DNA of 64,000 nucleotides from Phytophthora quininea (taxonomy: Eukaryota; Oomycota; Peronosporomycetes; Peronosporales; Peronosporaceae): NCBI GenBank assembly GCA_011947345.1, contig JAAVTG010000112.1:62001-126000 (forward strand), read 5' to 3'. Below the pieces are notes generated by a model that saw only the letters and a list, made by a program, of their open reading frames with translations, searched no databases and was not told where the DNA came from. Position numbers and translations under genes: made by a program. Positions 11,905 to 23,000 of the stretch are shown in pieces (position 1 is the first letter of the stretch; each line of letters begins with the position of its first letter).

Positions 11905-12952
11905 CGAAAAATGTTGCTACGGTTGCTGTATGGCGCTATACATGTCTTCGTATTCGATAGGATACCACGTGACTCTCCTCGGCTCACACCCTACAGCTTG
12001 CTGAAGAAATGGCCAATTTCCGACGGAAACGTTGGATAAAATCGGTGATACCTTTTCGTGGTACGGCAGTGAAGATTGTTCACCGTCAAACACTCTCTGC
12101 AGCTCAGAGCAATAGGGAGTGCCAGTAGCTGCAATCACGGGTTCGTTCACGATGGTGTGAGGCCATTCGATTCCAGTGTAAGCAAGCGCAGGGTCGATCC
12201 ACGACCAGAAGAAAGGAATGTTGGTGCCGTCGACCCGGATCTGCATCATCGACGACACATTCGTCACATGCTCCGGGAGTGCCGACACCAGTGTCCCGCC
12301 GATATGAACGAACCACACGTGGCTACCAAATATCTCGGCAGGAACGGAGAGATCGGGTTCATTGCCACCGAGATATCGTACGGGGCCAACCTCGCCAAGG
12401 ACGGCGGGATCTCCGTCAACTCCCGGCTTCCAGGTAGATGGTGGCGTATCTCGACCACTTGGTATCGAAATCGTCGGGCAAAGTCCGCAGGTTGGTGACG
12501 CAGAACTCAATGTCCGTGAGACGGCGAGGAAAGTCGTCGCTCAGTAAACCTGCAGGCAGTTCTCCATCCGTAAAATTCACTCGCGCCAGATACAGCATCA
12601 TCATCTTGGGGTGGTGAGCCTCGGTCAGCGCAGCCTTGTCATCCCAATTAGCGATGGTCGTATTGTACATTTTGAGTTTCCTCAACGACGTAAAATCGTT
12701 GAGAGCTGTTGGCATTTCGAACGCAGGGCAGTGGTGGATGGCGATGCTTACAGTCGTTGTAGCGTCCAGAAACCCCCATTGCGAAATCGTCTCGGCTTCG
12801 GCTCCCGCCACGCCCAAGTCGTAGCAGTCCACCACCAAAGAGCGCACGACGGTCGGGAATTAAACCACGGCTTACACTGCATCTTGCACTGCGGCAAGGG
12901 GGACCGACTCGGCATAGAGTTGAAGAACTAGGATGACCATACCCCAGACGAG
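11905..12952 (-). repeat. Right arm of the inverted repeat
   Basis: Mirror of the left arm, carrying the ectodomain of the minus-strand gene 11917-14073. Several of the differences between arms are homopolymer lengths (for example six versus five C at the join to the Cys motif); others are single substitutions. Outside the arm the two genes drop to paralogue-level similarity. Confidence 0.85.
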
Positions 12953-14073
12953 GAAGAGCACCTGCGTAAACTGGTGTTTGAACTGTATGATCCGCCGAGT
13001 TTTGTTGCTGCTGGTTAGATCCTTCGCCGTCGGTAACGTGGTTGTCAATGGCACGACAGATCTCAGTAGAACCTCAGAACCGGCCATGATAATTTCGTTT
13101 TGCGTGGACGATATGCTTAGTATTTTCTTCATGTTGTTCATACTGCTGATGATACTCAAGGCGAACACCACACGCATTGTCAAATCTAAGCCAGACGTCA
13201 CCATGAGAATCTGAAACTCACTAAAGGCGTGAACGGCCCAAACATTTTCATACCACATTTGAGTTGGGAAAGAAGCGAGCACAAAGTCAAAGTCCTTCGC
13301 GTAAATGACGATCAACGCTGTCGTGATGCCCACGGACGTGATCATGTCGAGGATGATATCGCAAATAATGGCGTAGAACCGTCGCCGTGGTTTGTTCGAG
13401 TGAAATAGGAAGTGGACCTACGAAGTGGACCAACAATTCAGAATTAGTAGGATAACGTAGCCTCGGCTGAAAACGGTCTTGAAATCAACTGGCTCATTCG
13501 ATACGCCTGGTTGGTTTGCAGTGCAGTCTCTACAATCTCCCGACCAAGTAGCAACAAGTCGAAATAGGGGCCGTCAATGTCAACCAGTCCGAGTTTCGAG
13601 CGGATCGCCATGAAAATGTCCAGACCACGACTTCGATTCTTTCTCTTATCTTTTGAGCCTGATGAACGAGCAAACCAATCGTAAACAGCGAAAACCATTT
13701 GCTTTTTCGTCCACGACAAGACGATCATCCACCACACGAAGACAAAATGGGCTGCTGCGATACAACCGTGAATCACAGCAACAATTCTATCGTTTCTGGA
13801 CCACGTAATACGAAAGTAATTCAGCCACACTTGAAACAGCGTCCCTGGCAAATACCAGTAGAAAATCGCCATCGCCGAGAACTAAGCAAAACAAACGGCG
13901 TGAAGCAGCAGGAAAACCAACCAACATAGCACGAGCACTTCTGGAGAAACTTTGCTGCCGTACGAACCTGGCGGAACGGAAACAACCGAAAGACGACGAA
14001 GAAGTTTGTGCGGATGCTTTGCTGGGGAGATTGTCTTCATGTCAACGTTAATATAAGTGAGTTGTCCAGCCAT
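11917..14073 (-). pseudogene. LRR-5TM family copy with an in-frame stop and several frame breaks
   Basis: Reads from ATG 14073 (or 14040, MKTISPAKHPHK). TM1 (VLCWLVFLLLHAVCF) is followed at 13884-13882 by an in-frame TAG, after which the same frame continues with the conserved FYWYLPGTLFQVWLNYF. This is a substitution-type lesion, not a homopolymer slip. More breaks occur near 13480-13450, 13420-13350, 12870, 12420-12500 and 12350. The ectodomain ends WYPIEYEDMYSAIQQP. It is tail to tail with the 9671 gene and shares its ectodomain sequence. Its start lies only 84 bp from the divergent copy at 14158. The nonsense codon makes a functional product unlikely unless translation starts downstream. 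Confidence 0.7.
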
Positions 14074-14157
14074 GTAGACTGCTAAATGATGCCCTAAAAA
14101 TCTCGCAAAAATAGCAGCTGTTCACCGTCGCCTAAAAGTGCCACTGCTCGCACAGCC
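14074..14157. promoter_or_regulatory. Short divergent intergenic region between two LRR-5TM copies
   Basis: Only 84 bp separate the starts at 14073 (minus) and 14158 (plus), so any promoters must overlap or be shared. No strong TATA box is seen. This is inferred from spacing alone. Confidence 0.35.
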
Positions 14158-16302
14158 ATGGTGCGCCGTGCTGCCCCGTTGAATCCACCGAATATCGGTC
14201 ACGTCCGGGCGCATCATCGGATCGCACGGCGCCAAACCGACAAGTTCCCGGCGATTGTTCTACGTTTAAGCTGGACTATCTTCATACTGCTTCACCTGGT
14301 GTGCTTCGTCTACTTTACCCTTGTAGGCTGGTGCTATTGGAACTTACCAGGTACTCGCCTGGACGCGTGGCTGTCGATGTTATATATTGGCATTGGCACG
14401 GAATACGACCAAATTGTTGCCGTCGTGCACGGCTCGGTGGCGATGATTCATGGCGCTTACATCGTCTGGATGATTGGGTGGTCGCTCAGGAAGAAGAGTC
14501 TCATCTTCGCCGTGTACAACGTAATTTCGGTTCCCATCGATATCAGTACAATTGGAGACGATTTAGCAGTGATTTCACACTTGAAAGACGGCGTGTTCTG
14601 GGTCTACCGAGCCGTCTTCACTCGTGACGGGCTTTTCGGCGTCGACGGCCCAAACTTTGACTTGGTTTTGCTCGTTCGAGAGATTATCGAGACTGCTCTA
14701 CAGACTCAACAGGCATATCGAATGAGTCTGCTTTACCTCGAACTCTGCTTAATCGAAGCTACATAATTTTGCTGGTTCTCAACTGCTGGACGACAGCTCT
14801 CGTGCACTCGGTTTTCCACGGGAATGCAACAAAGCGGAGACTTCTAGCACTGGTCTGCGACTGTGTGTTAGACCTCGTGTGCTCGATGGGGATCACGACT
14901 ATTCTAATTGCTTTCTACGTCCCAGACTTTGATTTTGATGTGTACGGCTTCCCTTCTTGAAATGGTACGAGGATGTCTGGCGCGTTTACGCGATGAGCGA
15001 GTTTCGGATGATTTTGGTCAGTTCCTGGGGGATTTGGCCATGCGCTTTGTGTTTGCCTTGGGCATGGTGGGGAACCTCAACAACATGAAGAAATTAATGC
15101 GTGCTAAGCCCAGTGGACCGATCATTGCCGGCAAAAATCATCGCCATCGAGCGACTGCAGTGGCTCCATTCCACGCCAGCTTTACGAATTTAAGAGTGGC
15201 GATCCCGAATTACTGCGGGATAAGCTCACTTCAGATGCATTACTGGGTGGGCAAGTCGACAGAGATTATCTTCTTCACGTGGGGCGTGATCGTGTTGGTG
15301 CTTCACCTTTATGCCGAGTCGATCGGCACACTCCCGCAGTGTAAGATGCAGGTGAAACCCTGGCTCACCACGCAACCTTCGTGCTCGTTGCTTGTCCTCG
15401 ACTGCTACGAGAGTCAATCGAATGGGACAGAATCCCAAGTGATGCATCAATGGAGCTCGTTCGACCCGGCTACAGTATCACGAGCAGTGGTCAGGCATTG
15501 TCCAATGTTGGAAGTTCCGACGATATTATCTAAGTTCTCGCGGCTCAAGGAGCTCAAGTTTTACAACACTACCATAATCAACTGGGACGAGACTGCTGCC
15601 TTAACAGAGACCCACCACCCCGAGATTACGACGTTATTTCTCGTTCGGGTCAATATGAGCAACGGCGAGCTCCCTGTAGGTCTCCAATCTCTCGATTTTC
15701 CAGGAACACTACAAGATATTGAGTTCTGCGTCACAAACTTGCAGACTTTACCTGATAATCTGGACCTGATCTGGCCGCAATACGCGAGTATTTATTTCGA
15801 AGCTGGCGTATTACAAGACATTCCGGCTCCGTTAGCGCGGCTCGCCCCGTACGATCTATCGGTGGCTGTGAACCCGATTTCGACCATTCCGAAAGAGTTA
15901 TTCGAGAGCGATTCTGTGTCGTATTTAAGCTTCGGGGGAACGTTGATTTCGCAATTGCCAGAGAACGTTGCGATGTCCTCCACACTGATTGACCTCAACT
16001 TAAGCGACACCAACGTCTCCTTCTTCTGGCCGTGGATTGACTCGTGGATCGACGCGTGGGTGGCGACGAAGAACAAGCTCGTGCCGATCACAGCTGCTAA
16101 CACGCCGTACTGTACCGATGCGCAGCGGGTTTTGGAAGGCGAGCAGACGTGCTTTTCTAAGACCACGGTGTCGGTGCTGCAAGACGCATCGCCATTCAAT
16201 TGGGACACCTTGAGGAGAGCCGTGTCATGTCAAGCTGAGCAAAGCACGTGGTACCCGCTCGCATTTGAAGACCGATACAGCGGCATCTCCTGGGATGCGT
16301 AA
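14158..16302 (+). CDS. LRR-5TM family membrane protein, three single-base frame breaks
   Basis: Starts at ATG 14158 (MVRRAAPLNPPN). Membrane part: TM1 LSWTIFILLHLVCFVYFTLVG, TM2 IHGAYIVWMIGW, GLFGVDGPNFDLVLLVREI, LQTQQAYRMSLL, TM3 LVLNCWTTALVHSVF, TM4 CVLDLVCSMGITTILIAF, GDLAMRFVFALGMVGNLNN and TM5. The ectodomain is one clean frame from about 15030 to 16302: CKMQVKPWLTTQPSC, sequons YNTTI and VNMSN, LRR-like lines (LQDIEFCVTNLQTLPDNLD), and C-terminal SCQAEQSTWYPLAFEDRYS. Frame breaks sit at a short T run near 14735, a T run near 14956 and the G run 15027-15031, all losses of one base relative to paralogues. The intact ectodomain suggests a working gene. Confidence 0.78.
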
Positions 16303-16438
16303 ACATATTGCAGAAGATGTCACCCAGACGTTAAATGTTGACATCAAAAACTATTTCTTTGTGTGTCTTCATCTTCCCACGTTATCGTCCCCTGCACTAT
16401 AATGTCCAACCACTTTCAATTTCTTCACGTGCTCAAAC

Positions 16439-18502
16439 ATGGACCGCTGGCGTCTCGGAAACCCTGGCGATGGCGGTGAGGCTGCAGATGGGCTCTTCTC
16501 GCCGAAAGTGCTGACCTTGTGCTGGCTTGGTATGCTTCTCGCCCACCTCGCGAGCTTCGTCTACTTTGCGGTCATGACCTGGTTTTATTGAAAGTTGCCT
16601 GGGACGTTGTTGGACCAGTGGGTGGGGTACTTCCTCTCTGTACTAGGGCAGGATTACGATCTTGTTATCGCAGTTGCCCACGGTTTTGTTGTTGCGATCC
16701 AGGTGGCTTCCATTCTCTGGATGATCTTCTGGTCGCTCAAGAGACGAAGACTCGTCTTCGCCGTGTACAATATTTTCTCTTGTTGCGCCAGCTCCGCAGA
16801 ACTGACAGCCGCTTAAACAGTTTCTCTCTCGTGCACGACAGCTTCGTTGAGGGCAGGAGCTTGATGTCGTGGATGGTCCGCACTTTGATAAAGTTTTCTG
16901 CTGCACAAGATTGTGCAGACGGCTCTCCAGAGTCAGCAAGCGTTCCGGATGAGTCGGCTACTGCCTCGAGCAGAGTTCAACAGGGGCTATGTGGCCTTAC
17001 TGGTTGTGAACTGCTGGTCGCTAGCGATTGTGCACTATGTCTTCCACCTCAGCGAGTCAAAACGACGATTCTTTGCTATCTTGTGCGACTGGATACTTGA
17101 CTTAGTCACTTCCGTCGGCATCACCACAGCGCTCATGGTCATTTATTACCCTGACAATGACATTCAGTTAATGGGCTTTCAACCGTACAAATGGTATGAA
17201 GACGTCTGGGTGGTACACGCAGTCAGCGAGTTCCAGCTCGTCTTGGTGGCCTCGATGGACGATTTAGCAATGAGGCTGATGTTCGCTCTCAGTATGGTCA
17301 GCAACATGAGCAATATGAAGGTTATGCTAAGCTCAAAAGGGCGAGCAAGGACAGGGACAATCTAAGGCATCTCATCAAGCTGTTGCCCCCTTGTCGCCTC
17401 AATCTTCGGATCTGAGTGGCGTCGCTCATAAGAAGCCACGTTTTGTGAAGAATCGAAGCACGGAGATGCTGTTTTTCGTTTGGGGGTTGTCATTTTAGGG
17501 CTGCACTTGTACGTCAGCACGCTGACTGACCTGCCACAATGCAAGATGCAGTGCAAACCATGGGACAGCACCTTCTCCTTGTGCTATCTTTTGGTTATCG
17601 ACTGCCATGAGCTGAATGTCGCGGGTTCGAATGACGAGGTGACTGCTGTTTGGAGCTCCATTGAGCCGACCACGACAACGCGCTTAGTAAAATCACCACT
17701 GTCCAAATCTCGAAGTACCAAAGCAGTTGACCGAATTCTCGCAGGTTACGACCCTCAAGTTCTATAACACGACGATTGACAGGTGGAACGAAGATGCTGC
17801 CATATCTCAATCGAATCACCCGAACCTCATGCAGTTGTTCGTCGTGCGTGTCAACATGACCAACAGAGAACTGCCTCTTGGTCTCCAGTCCAACGATTTT
17901 CCCACGATGCTGACCGACATCGAATTCTGCGTCACCAACCTAAATTCGCTGCCAGACGATCTCGACACAAAGTGGCCACAGGCTGCGAGCATTTACGTGG
18001 AGGCCAGCAATCTCACCGAAGTCCCAGTGTCGATGCAACGCCTGGCGCCGTATGACTTCTCTGTTGCAAGGAACCCAATCTCCACTATTCCAGCCTCGAT
18101 ATTTAACGCTAACGTTGGTTATCTCCGCTTCTCAGAAACAAACATCACCGGGCTCCCCGAAAATGTTTCAAGCATATCGGAGTGGCTGATTCTTGTGGTG
18201 GATAACACCAACGTGTCGTTCTTCTGGTCCTGGATCGACCCTGCCATCGTAAATGAGCATTCCGTGCCGCTTTTGCACACAATTGAAGCGCATAACGCGC
18301 CATACTGCCTTGATCTGCAGCGGATTTATGATGGAGAGCAAAGAAGTTTCTCGAACCATTTCATGACAATCAATCGATGCTTCTCATGAACGCATCCGCT
18401 ACAGACTGGGACGCACTGCGAAACTCTGTGTCGTGCGAAAAGAGACGGAGTCCAACATGGTATCCACTCGACATCGAAGATGAATACAGCAAGATACAAT
18501 AA
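16439..18502 (+). pseudogene. Degenerate LRR-5TM family copy with a nonsense codon
   Basis: Starts at ATG 16439 (MDRWRLGNPGDG). In TM1, TGA at 16589-16591 replaces the Trp of the conserved FYW-x-LPGT motif; the same frame continues KLPGTLLDQWVGYF. After TM2 the segment 16800-16910, which should hold the GPYFD motif, is badly damaged. Later parts are recognisable: SQQAFRMSRLLPRAEFNRGY, TM3, TM4, DDLAMRLMFALSMVSNMSN, then ectodomain pieces with frame changes near 17365-17480, 17700-17730 and 18370-18385, ending WYPLDIEDEYSKIQ at 18502. It converges on the PAN gene with a 66-bp gap. The mix of nonsense and several non-homopolymer lesions marks this copy as a true pseudogene. Confidence 0.75.
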
Positions 18503-18568
18503 ACACACCAGCACACACAGAGAAAATGTAGAATTCATCTCATACAAGCAGCATGCATGCACGAGCAG

Positions 18569-19549
18569 TTATACAAGTGCAGAGATCACACCAGGGGCTA
18601 GGACACCAACACCTGTCCCGCTTTTGAGGCAGCAAGTCACGCCGTTGTAGTTGGACCAGGAAAAGCGTAGCAGCTCAACGTGTTCATGCAGATCGAGCAG
18701 CAGCCACAGGGATCGCTGTTTAAAACAGAGCCGTCATGAGCACCGTTAGCGCAGCTAGGCACTGGGGAGTTGTCCCGAGACAACCCCACTCTTTTGAACG
18801 ACGGCGTCTTTGCGGTTCTTGAGCCAACAAGTGCCGCCATTCATGTTAGTCCACGAGTACGCGCGGCATCTGCTGTAATTCTGGCAAATACTGCAACAAG
18901 ATTCGGGTGCACTTGCGCCGACACTGCCGATATCGTTCCCGACGTAGTCCACACCGTTCTCGAGACCACATGCAGAAGCTTTAACGTAGATTGCGCCAGA
19001 AGTGGCTCCGGAGCTCGCGACCATTTGCCCCTTGGCGCTTTTCAACCAGCAAGTGCCGCCATTGTACGACGTGAAGGTGTACGCGCGACAGCCCGGTTTG
19101 TTCACGCAGGCTGCACAACAATCCGATGCTCGAGAAGCCTGCGCACTCCCGATGTCATTGCCAGCGTAGTCCATTCCTTGGTCTTGGGCTTGACAAGCCG
19201 GTAGCGTTGCGGACTTGGAGTTTAAGTTCGCCACGGTCAAACCGCGACTGTTTTTGAACCAGCAAGTACCGTCGTTGTAGTTCGTCCACGTGTACGCCCA
19301 GCAAAGAGGGTGATCATTGCACAACCCGCAGCAATCCCACACGGTTGGAGCTTGGGCGTTTCCGACGTCGTTGCCAGAGTAGTCGACATTGTTTTCCACA
19401 TTGCACTGCAGATCGTCTATAACGACAGCGAAATCAGAGGTCTGCAAGATTCGGGTGCGGCTCAAATTGTCGTCCGACATCGGCAAACTCTCGACCGAAC
19501 TGAATGCGATCATCAAACTCATCGACAATAACTTCATCGGCGACGGCAT
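18569..19549 (-). CDS. Secreted protein with four PAN/Apple-like repeats
   Basis: Start chosen at ATG 19549 or 19537, because MKLLSMSLMIAFSSVES is a plausible signal peptide. Three full Cys-rich repeats follow, each with the pattern NVDYxGNDxGxAxA, then CCxxCxxxPxCxAYTWTxYNxGTCWLK. A fourth shorter repeat holds CGCCSICMNTLSCYAF. PAN/Apple domains bind carbohydrate or protein; in oomycetes such repeats occur in secreted proteins that contact plant surfaces (family knowledge). Two breaks near the 3' end (C run near 18763-18766 and A run 18661-18664, plus-strand view) each equal one missing base. With them the fourth repeat reads on through a CCLKSGT motif to a stop at 18571-18569. A Ser-Arg-Thr-Arg-Ile-Leu stretch after the signal peptide is not a convincing RxLR motif. 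Confidence 0.75.
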
Positions 19550-20028
19550 GATGGCTCGACTCCAGCTCGCAATGCCGCAAAATGATAAATGAGGTGGACA
19601 GCAGCAACGTTCCCACTGCTTGAAATCGCTGGAAAGACGAAACACCCCACCGCCTTTATCTGCAAGGAACCACCACGAAAGTCTCATGGAATTCAAATCG
19701 CCAGTCGACAGGCAACGATCTGTTGCTTTCATGAACCCAGCTCACGGGACCGTTATGCTGGACTCGCTTGTATTGGTAACGATTGTAATTGGTGAAACCG
19801 CTCCGGTACATATTGATGTTTTCAGGCCATTCGCGTATCAACCTCACTCAACGACCGAAGCAAATGAATTGTCTTCTAGCTGCTCTCGCAATGATGACAG
19901 TATTGACTTCCTTCGGCGATGTACGACTCGTTTGTTTCCACAACACCTTTCCAGCAAGTATCCGTCGGAAACAAGCAGCAGTGCGCTGTTTCGCTGTCTT
20001 CTGCAGTGCACAGCACCATGTCGGTGCA
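19550..20028. other. Upstream region of the PAN gene; holds part of a small interrupted ORF
   Basis: No conserved gene family is recognised. The minus-strand reading that ends at 19876 is described separately, because the adjacent transposon interrupts it. Confidence 0.4.
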
Positions 20029-20037
20029 AATTGGAAA
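19876..20037 (-). pseudogene. 3' part of a small Cys-rich ORF interrupted by the MULE insertion (tentative)
   Basis: If the transposon and one copy of its 9-bp target duplication are removed, an open frame runs from ATG 24721 through 24641 and continues from 20028 to TAG 19876-19878. It has about 78 codons and at least seven Cys, including CC and CxxC pairs. No clear signal peptide is seen and a second frame is also open, so coding status is uncertain. Confidence 0.3.
20029..20037 (+). repeat. Target-site duplication, left copy (AATTGGAAA)
   Basis: The nine bases AATTGGAAA recur at 24641-24649. Both copies sit exactly 11 bases outside the conserved CCGACC of the terminal inverted repeats. 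Nine bases is within the usual 8-11 bp for MULE elements. Confidence 0.75.
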
Positions 20038-23000
20038 CGAAAACCTTTCCGACCAGGTATTATGAAGGGTTAGGTATCAGGTATAACCCGGGTATCCCTG
20101 TTAGTATTTTCCAGGTATGCAAACTGAAGTAAATTACCGTTTTTTCTTCTCTCCTTCTTGCCAGCCACTCATTCGAGAAAACTGGTTTCCGGTAGGAGAG
20201 GAGATGGCGCGCACCCAGAACACCGCGCATATCAAGCAGCGGGTGGCGGAGGAAGTTCGGCGCGAGGAGGAGGCAAAGGCGGCTGAGGAGGATCGTATGC
20301 AGCGCGTCAGGTCTGCTCGGACTCGGTCACAGAAGGCGCAAGCGATAGCTCAAGTTCTCGATAAACGGGAAGCGGATGACGAAGACGGTAGAGAGAGTGC
20401 GGACGACGAGGAGCGGGGGAGAACAACGAAGAGGGGAAGCTGATGAGGACGAAGGGGAAGCCGGAGAGGATGAAGGAGATGCGAGCAAAGAAGGAGAGGC
20501 TGTTGCATCTGGTGAAGACTTGGCTTTGGACAGTGGTCAAGATGGAGCGAAGCCGATTTCAGCCGTCACTCGCGCTAAGAAGAAACGCTCGATATCGGAT
20601 GTCGGAGATGAAAGCGAAGAAGAAGAAGAAGAAGTGGAAGTCCTGGTGCCTGCGTTTGAAGCTAGCCAAGCAACCTGGGAATTGTTTGAAGCCGATCTGA
20701 AGCGATACATGGATGGCACTAAGCAAAAGCTGGTTATATCGGAGAACATCAACGTTAATCGGCGAAATAACACACTGCGTTCTCAAGTGCAGTATCAAGG
20801 CCGTGAAGACGAAGACATCCCGCTCGTGCCCACGAAGTTCAAGTTGTACCAGCGCAAATACATCTGCACTCACGGCTGGCGAGAGCGAGAGCGTGGAGGT
20901 GGGACCCGTACCGTTCACAAGTTGCGGCGTGCAGGGTGTCCGTTCCAGTTTCTGGCTCAGCTAGCGCAAGATAGCGGTGGTCAGTGGAGTATTCGTCTTG
21001 CCCGCGAAGATTATCGACACAACCATGCCATCAGCACGGATGTGTACAGGTCTTACCCAGGTATTCGCCAGGTACCTGGGAATTCCCCACTGATGCCAGG
21101 AATCGAGCTGTTAGTTGAAGCGCAAGCCGGGAACTCCAGAATTTACGACTACATTCGTGACAATTCAACGCATCGTGTTACGATGGATGACGTCCGAAAT
21201 CTGGTGAATCGGATTCGAAAGTCAGGTACGCACTTCTGCAATCACTGCTGCAATGACCAAATGTCTAACATGTTCGTACTGTCCGTGTAGGAATGCAGCT
21301 TTCCGACGATGAAGCTGTAGCTGAGGTAGTGCTCAATTTTAATCTGAAGTGCTCGAAGAATGTGTCCACTGTCAATGAAAATTCTCGTGGCCAGACAGGA
21401 GTTATCTCTTTTACAACCGCACATATGCGTGCAATAGTGGACACATTTCCAGAAGTTGTGCAAATGGACTGCACGCACAAGACAAATAAGTACGTAATCT
21501 CCGGGTATTATCGAGTTTTGTCCAGGTATTGACCGGGTATTGAACGTATTTGTGCAGATACAACTACCAACTTCTCTCAATTGTTGCAATGGATCAGTTT
21601 GGTCGTGGTCAGCCTGTGCAGTATTCGTTCCTGGAAACTACGTCAGATTGGCATATGTCGAAAGCGATCGATCATTTCAAGCGGGCAAACGAGCACTGGA
21701 GACTTGTTCGTATCGTAATCGTGGATAAGGACATGAGGGAAGTGGAGGTGATCAAACGAAAGCTACCCGAGGCCAACGTTTTCTCTGCCACTTTCACGTT
21801 ATCAAATGGCTGCATGACGTGGTGCAAAAGGGGAAGTATGGGTCGTATCCAAAAGACGTTGTCGCGCAGTTGAAACATCTTGTTCATAACATGACGTACG
21901 CTCGGACAATCGAGAGCTATGACTTGTTTAAAGATGAGTTCAAGAGCTTGTCGTGTCGTGACGGAAGTACAAGGCTCTGGGAGTATTTTGTGGCTAATTG
22001 GGACTCCTGCGCCGAGATGTGGGTGATGGCTTATCGCACCGAGCTTCCTCACTTCAATAACCATACGAACAACCGCGTGGAGAGTTTTTTGGGACTGTCA
22101 AGAAAACCATCAAGGGCCACTTCACAATGTTGTCGAGTCTTGAAACTCTTCTGTCGTGGCAACGGAGGATCGAGGAAGAATATTTGACTCGCGTGGAGAT
22201 GCCAGGTACGCTGAGGAATACGGAGTATTCGGAGGAGATGAACATCGTCATAGGCATGACAACGCGTTGGGTGGCTGAGGCAATTGAGACGCAGTACAAG
22301 GTTGCGTCCAATTTGGATATTTCTGCTGGCTATTCGTTCAAGGACATGGGAGATCATGTAATTATCTCCAACGGAAACCATGAACATCAGCTGCAGAAGG
22401 ACACTCTTCAATGCGACTGCGAGTTCTCCCAGACCATGAAACTTCCGTGTCGCCATGCTATGGTGTACAAGCGATCGACTGGAAGTGCGTTTATCGTTCC
22501 CTTTTCGTCTATAAAACCCAGGTATGTCCAGTTTTATCCAGGTATCGTCCAGGCATCGTCCAGGTATCGTCCAGGTATCTAACATATTTATTTGCTTGCG
22601 GTCGTATTGCAGATGGTTCGGCCAAACTCGATGCAGCACCGACCAAGTGACAGTGTTAGAGTCTCCCTTCAAGGCGAAGATATTCAAGCCGGATGCGAAT
22701 CACAGCGCGGGTGCCATGAGCGAGCGTGAAAAGTTTCGACGGGCGCAGCAAATTTTTGGTCGGATTAGCAACGAACTCGCCGCTTTTCCCGATGAGTCAT
22801 TCGAAGAAGTGATGACTCAGTTTGATGATTGGTGGCACAACCTACGCAATGGCAAACCAGTGAGCGTAGTTTCTGCAGTTGCCAGCAGTGACGACCACGG
22901 GGCGATCGGTTCCCACGAAACGAGTACGATCTGCAGCAGTACAAGCAGACACACAGGAGAGGGAGATCGCAGCAGCGACTCCGAAATCTGTGGCGGTGGT

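Noticed and set aside
19460..19500. RxLR-like residues (SRTRIL) after the PAN signal peptide
   Set aside because: The order is not R-x-L-R and no EER follows, so calling it an RxLR effector is not supported.
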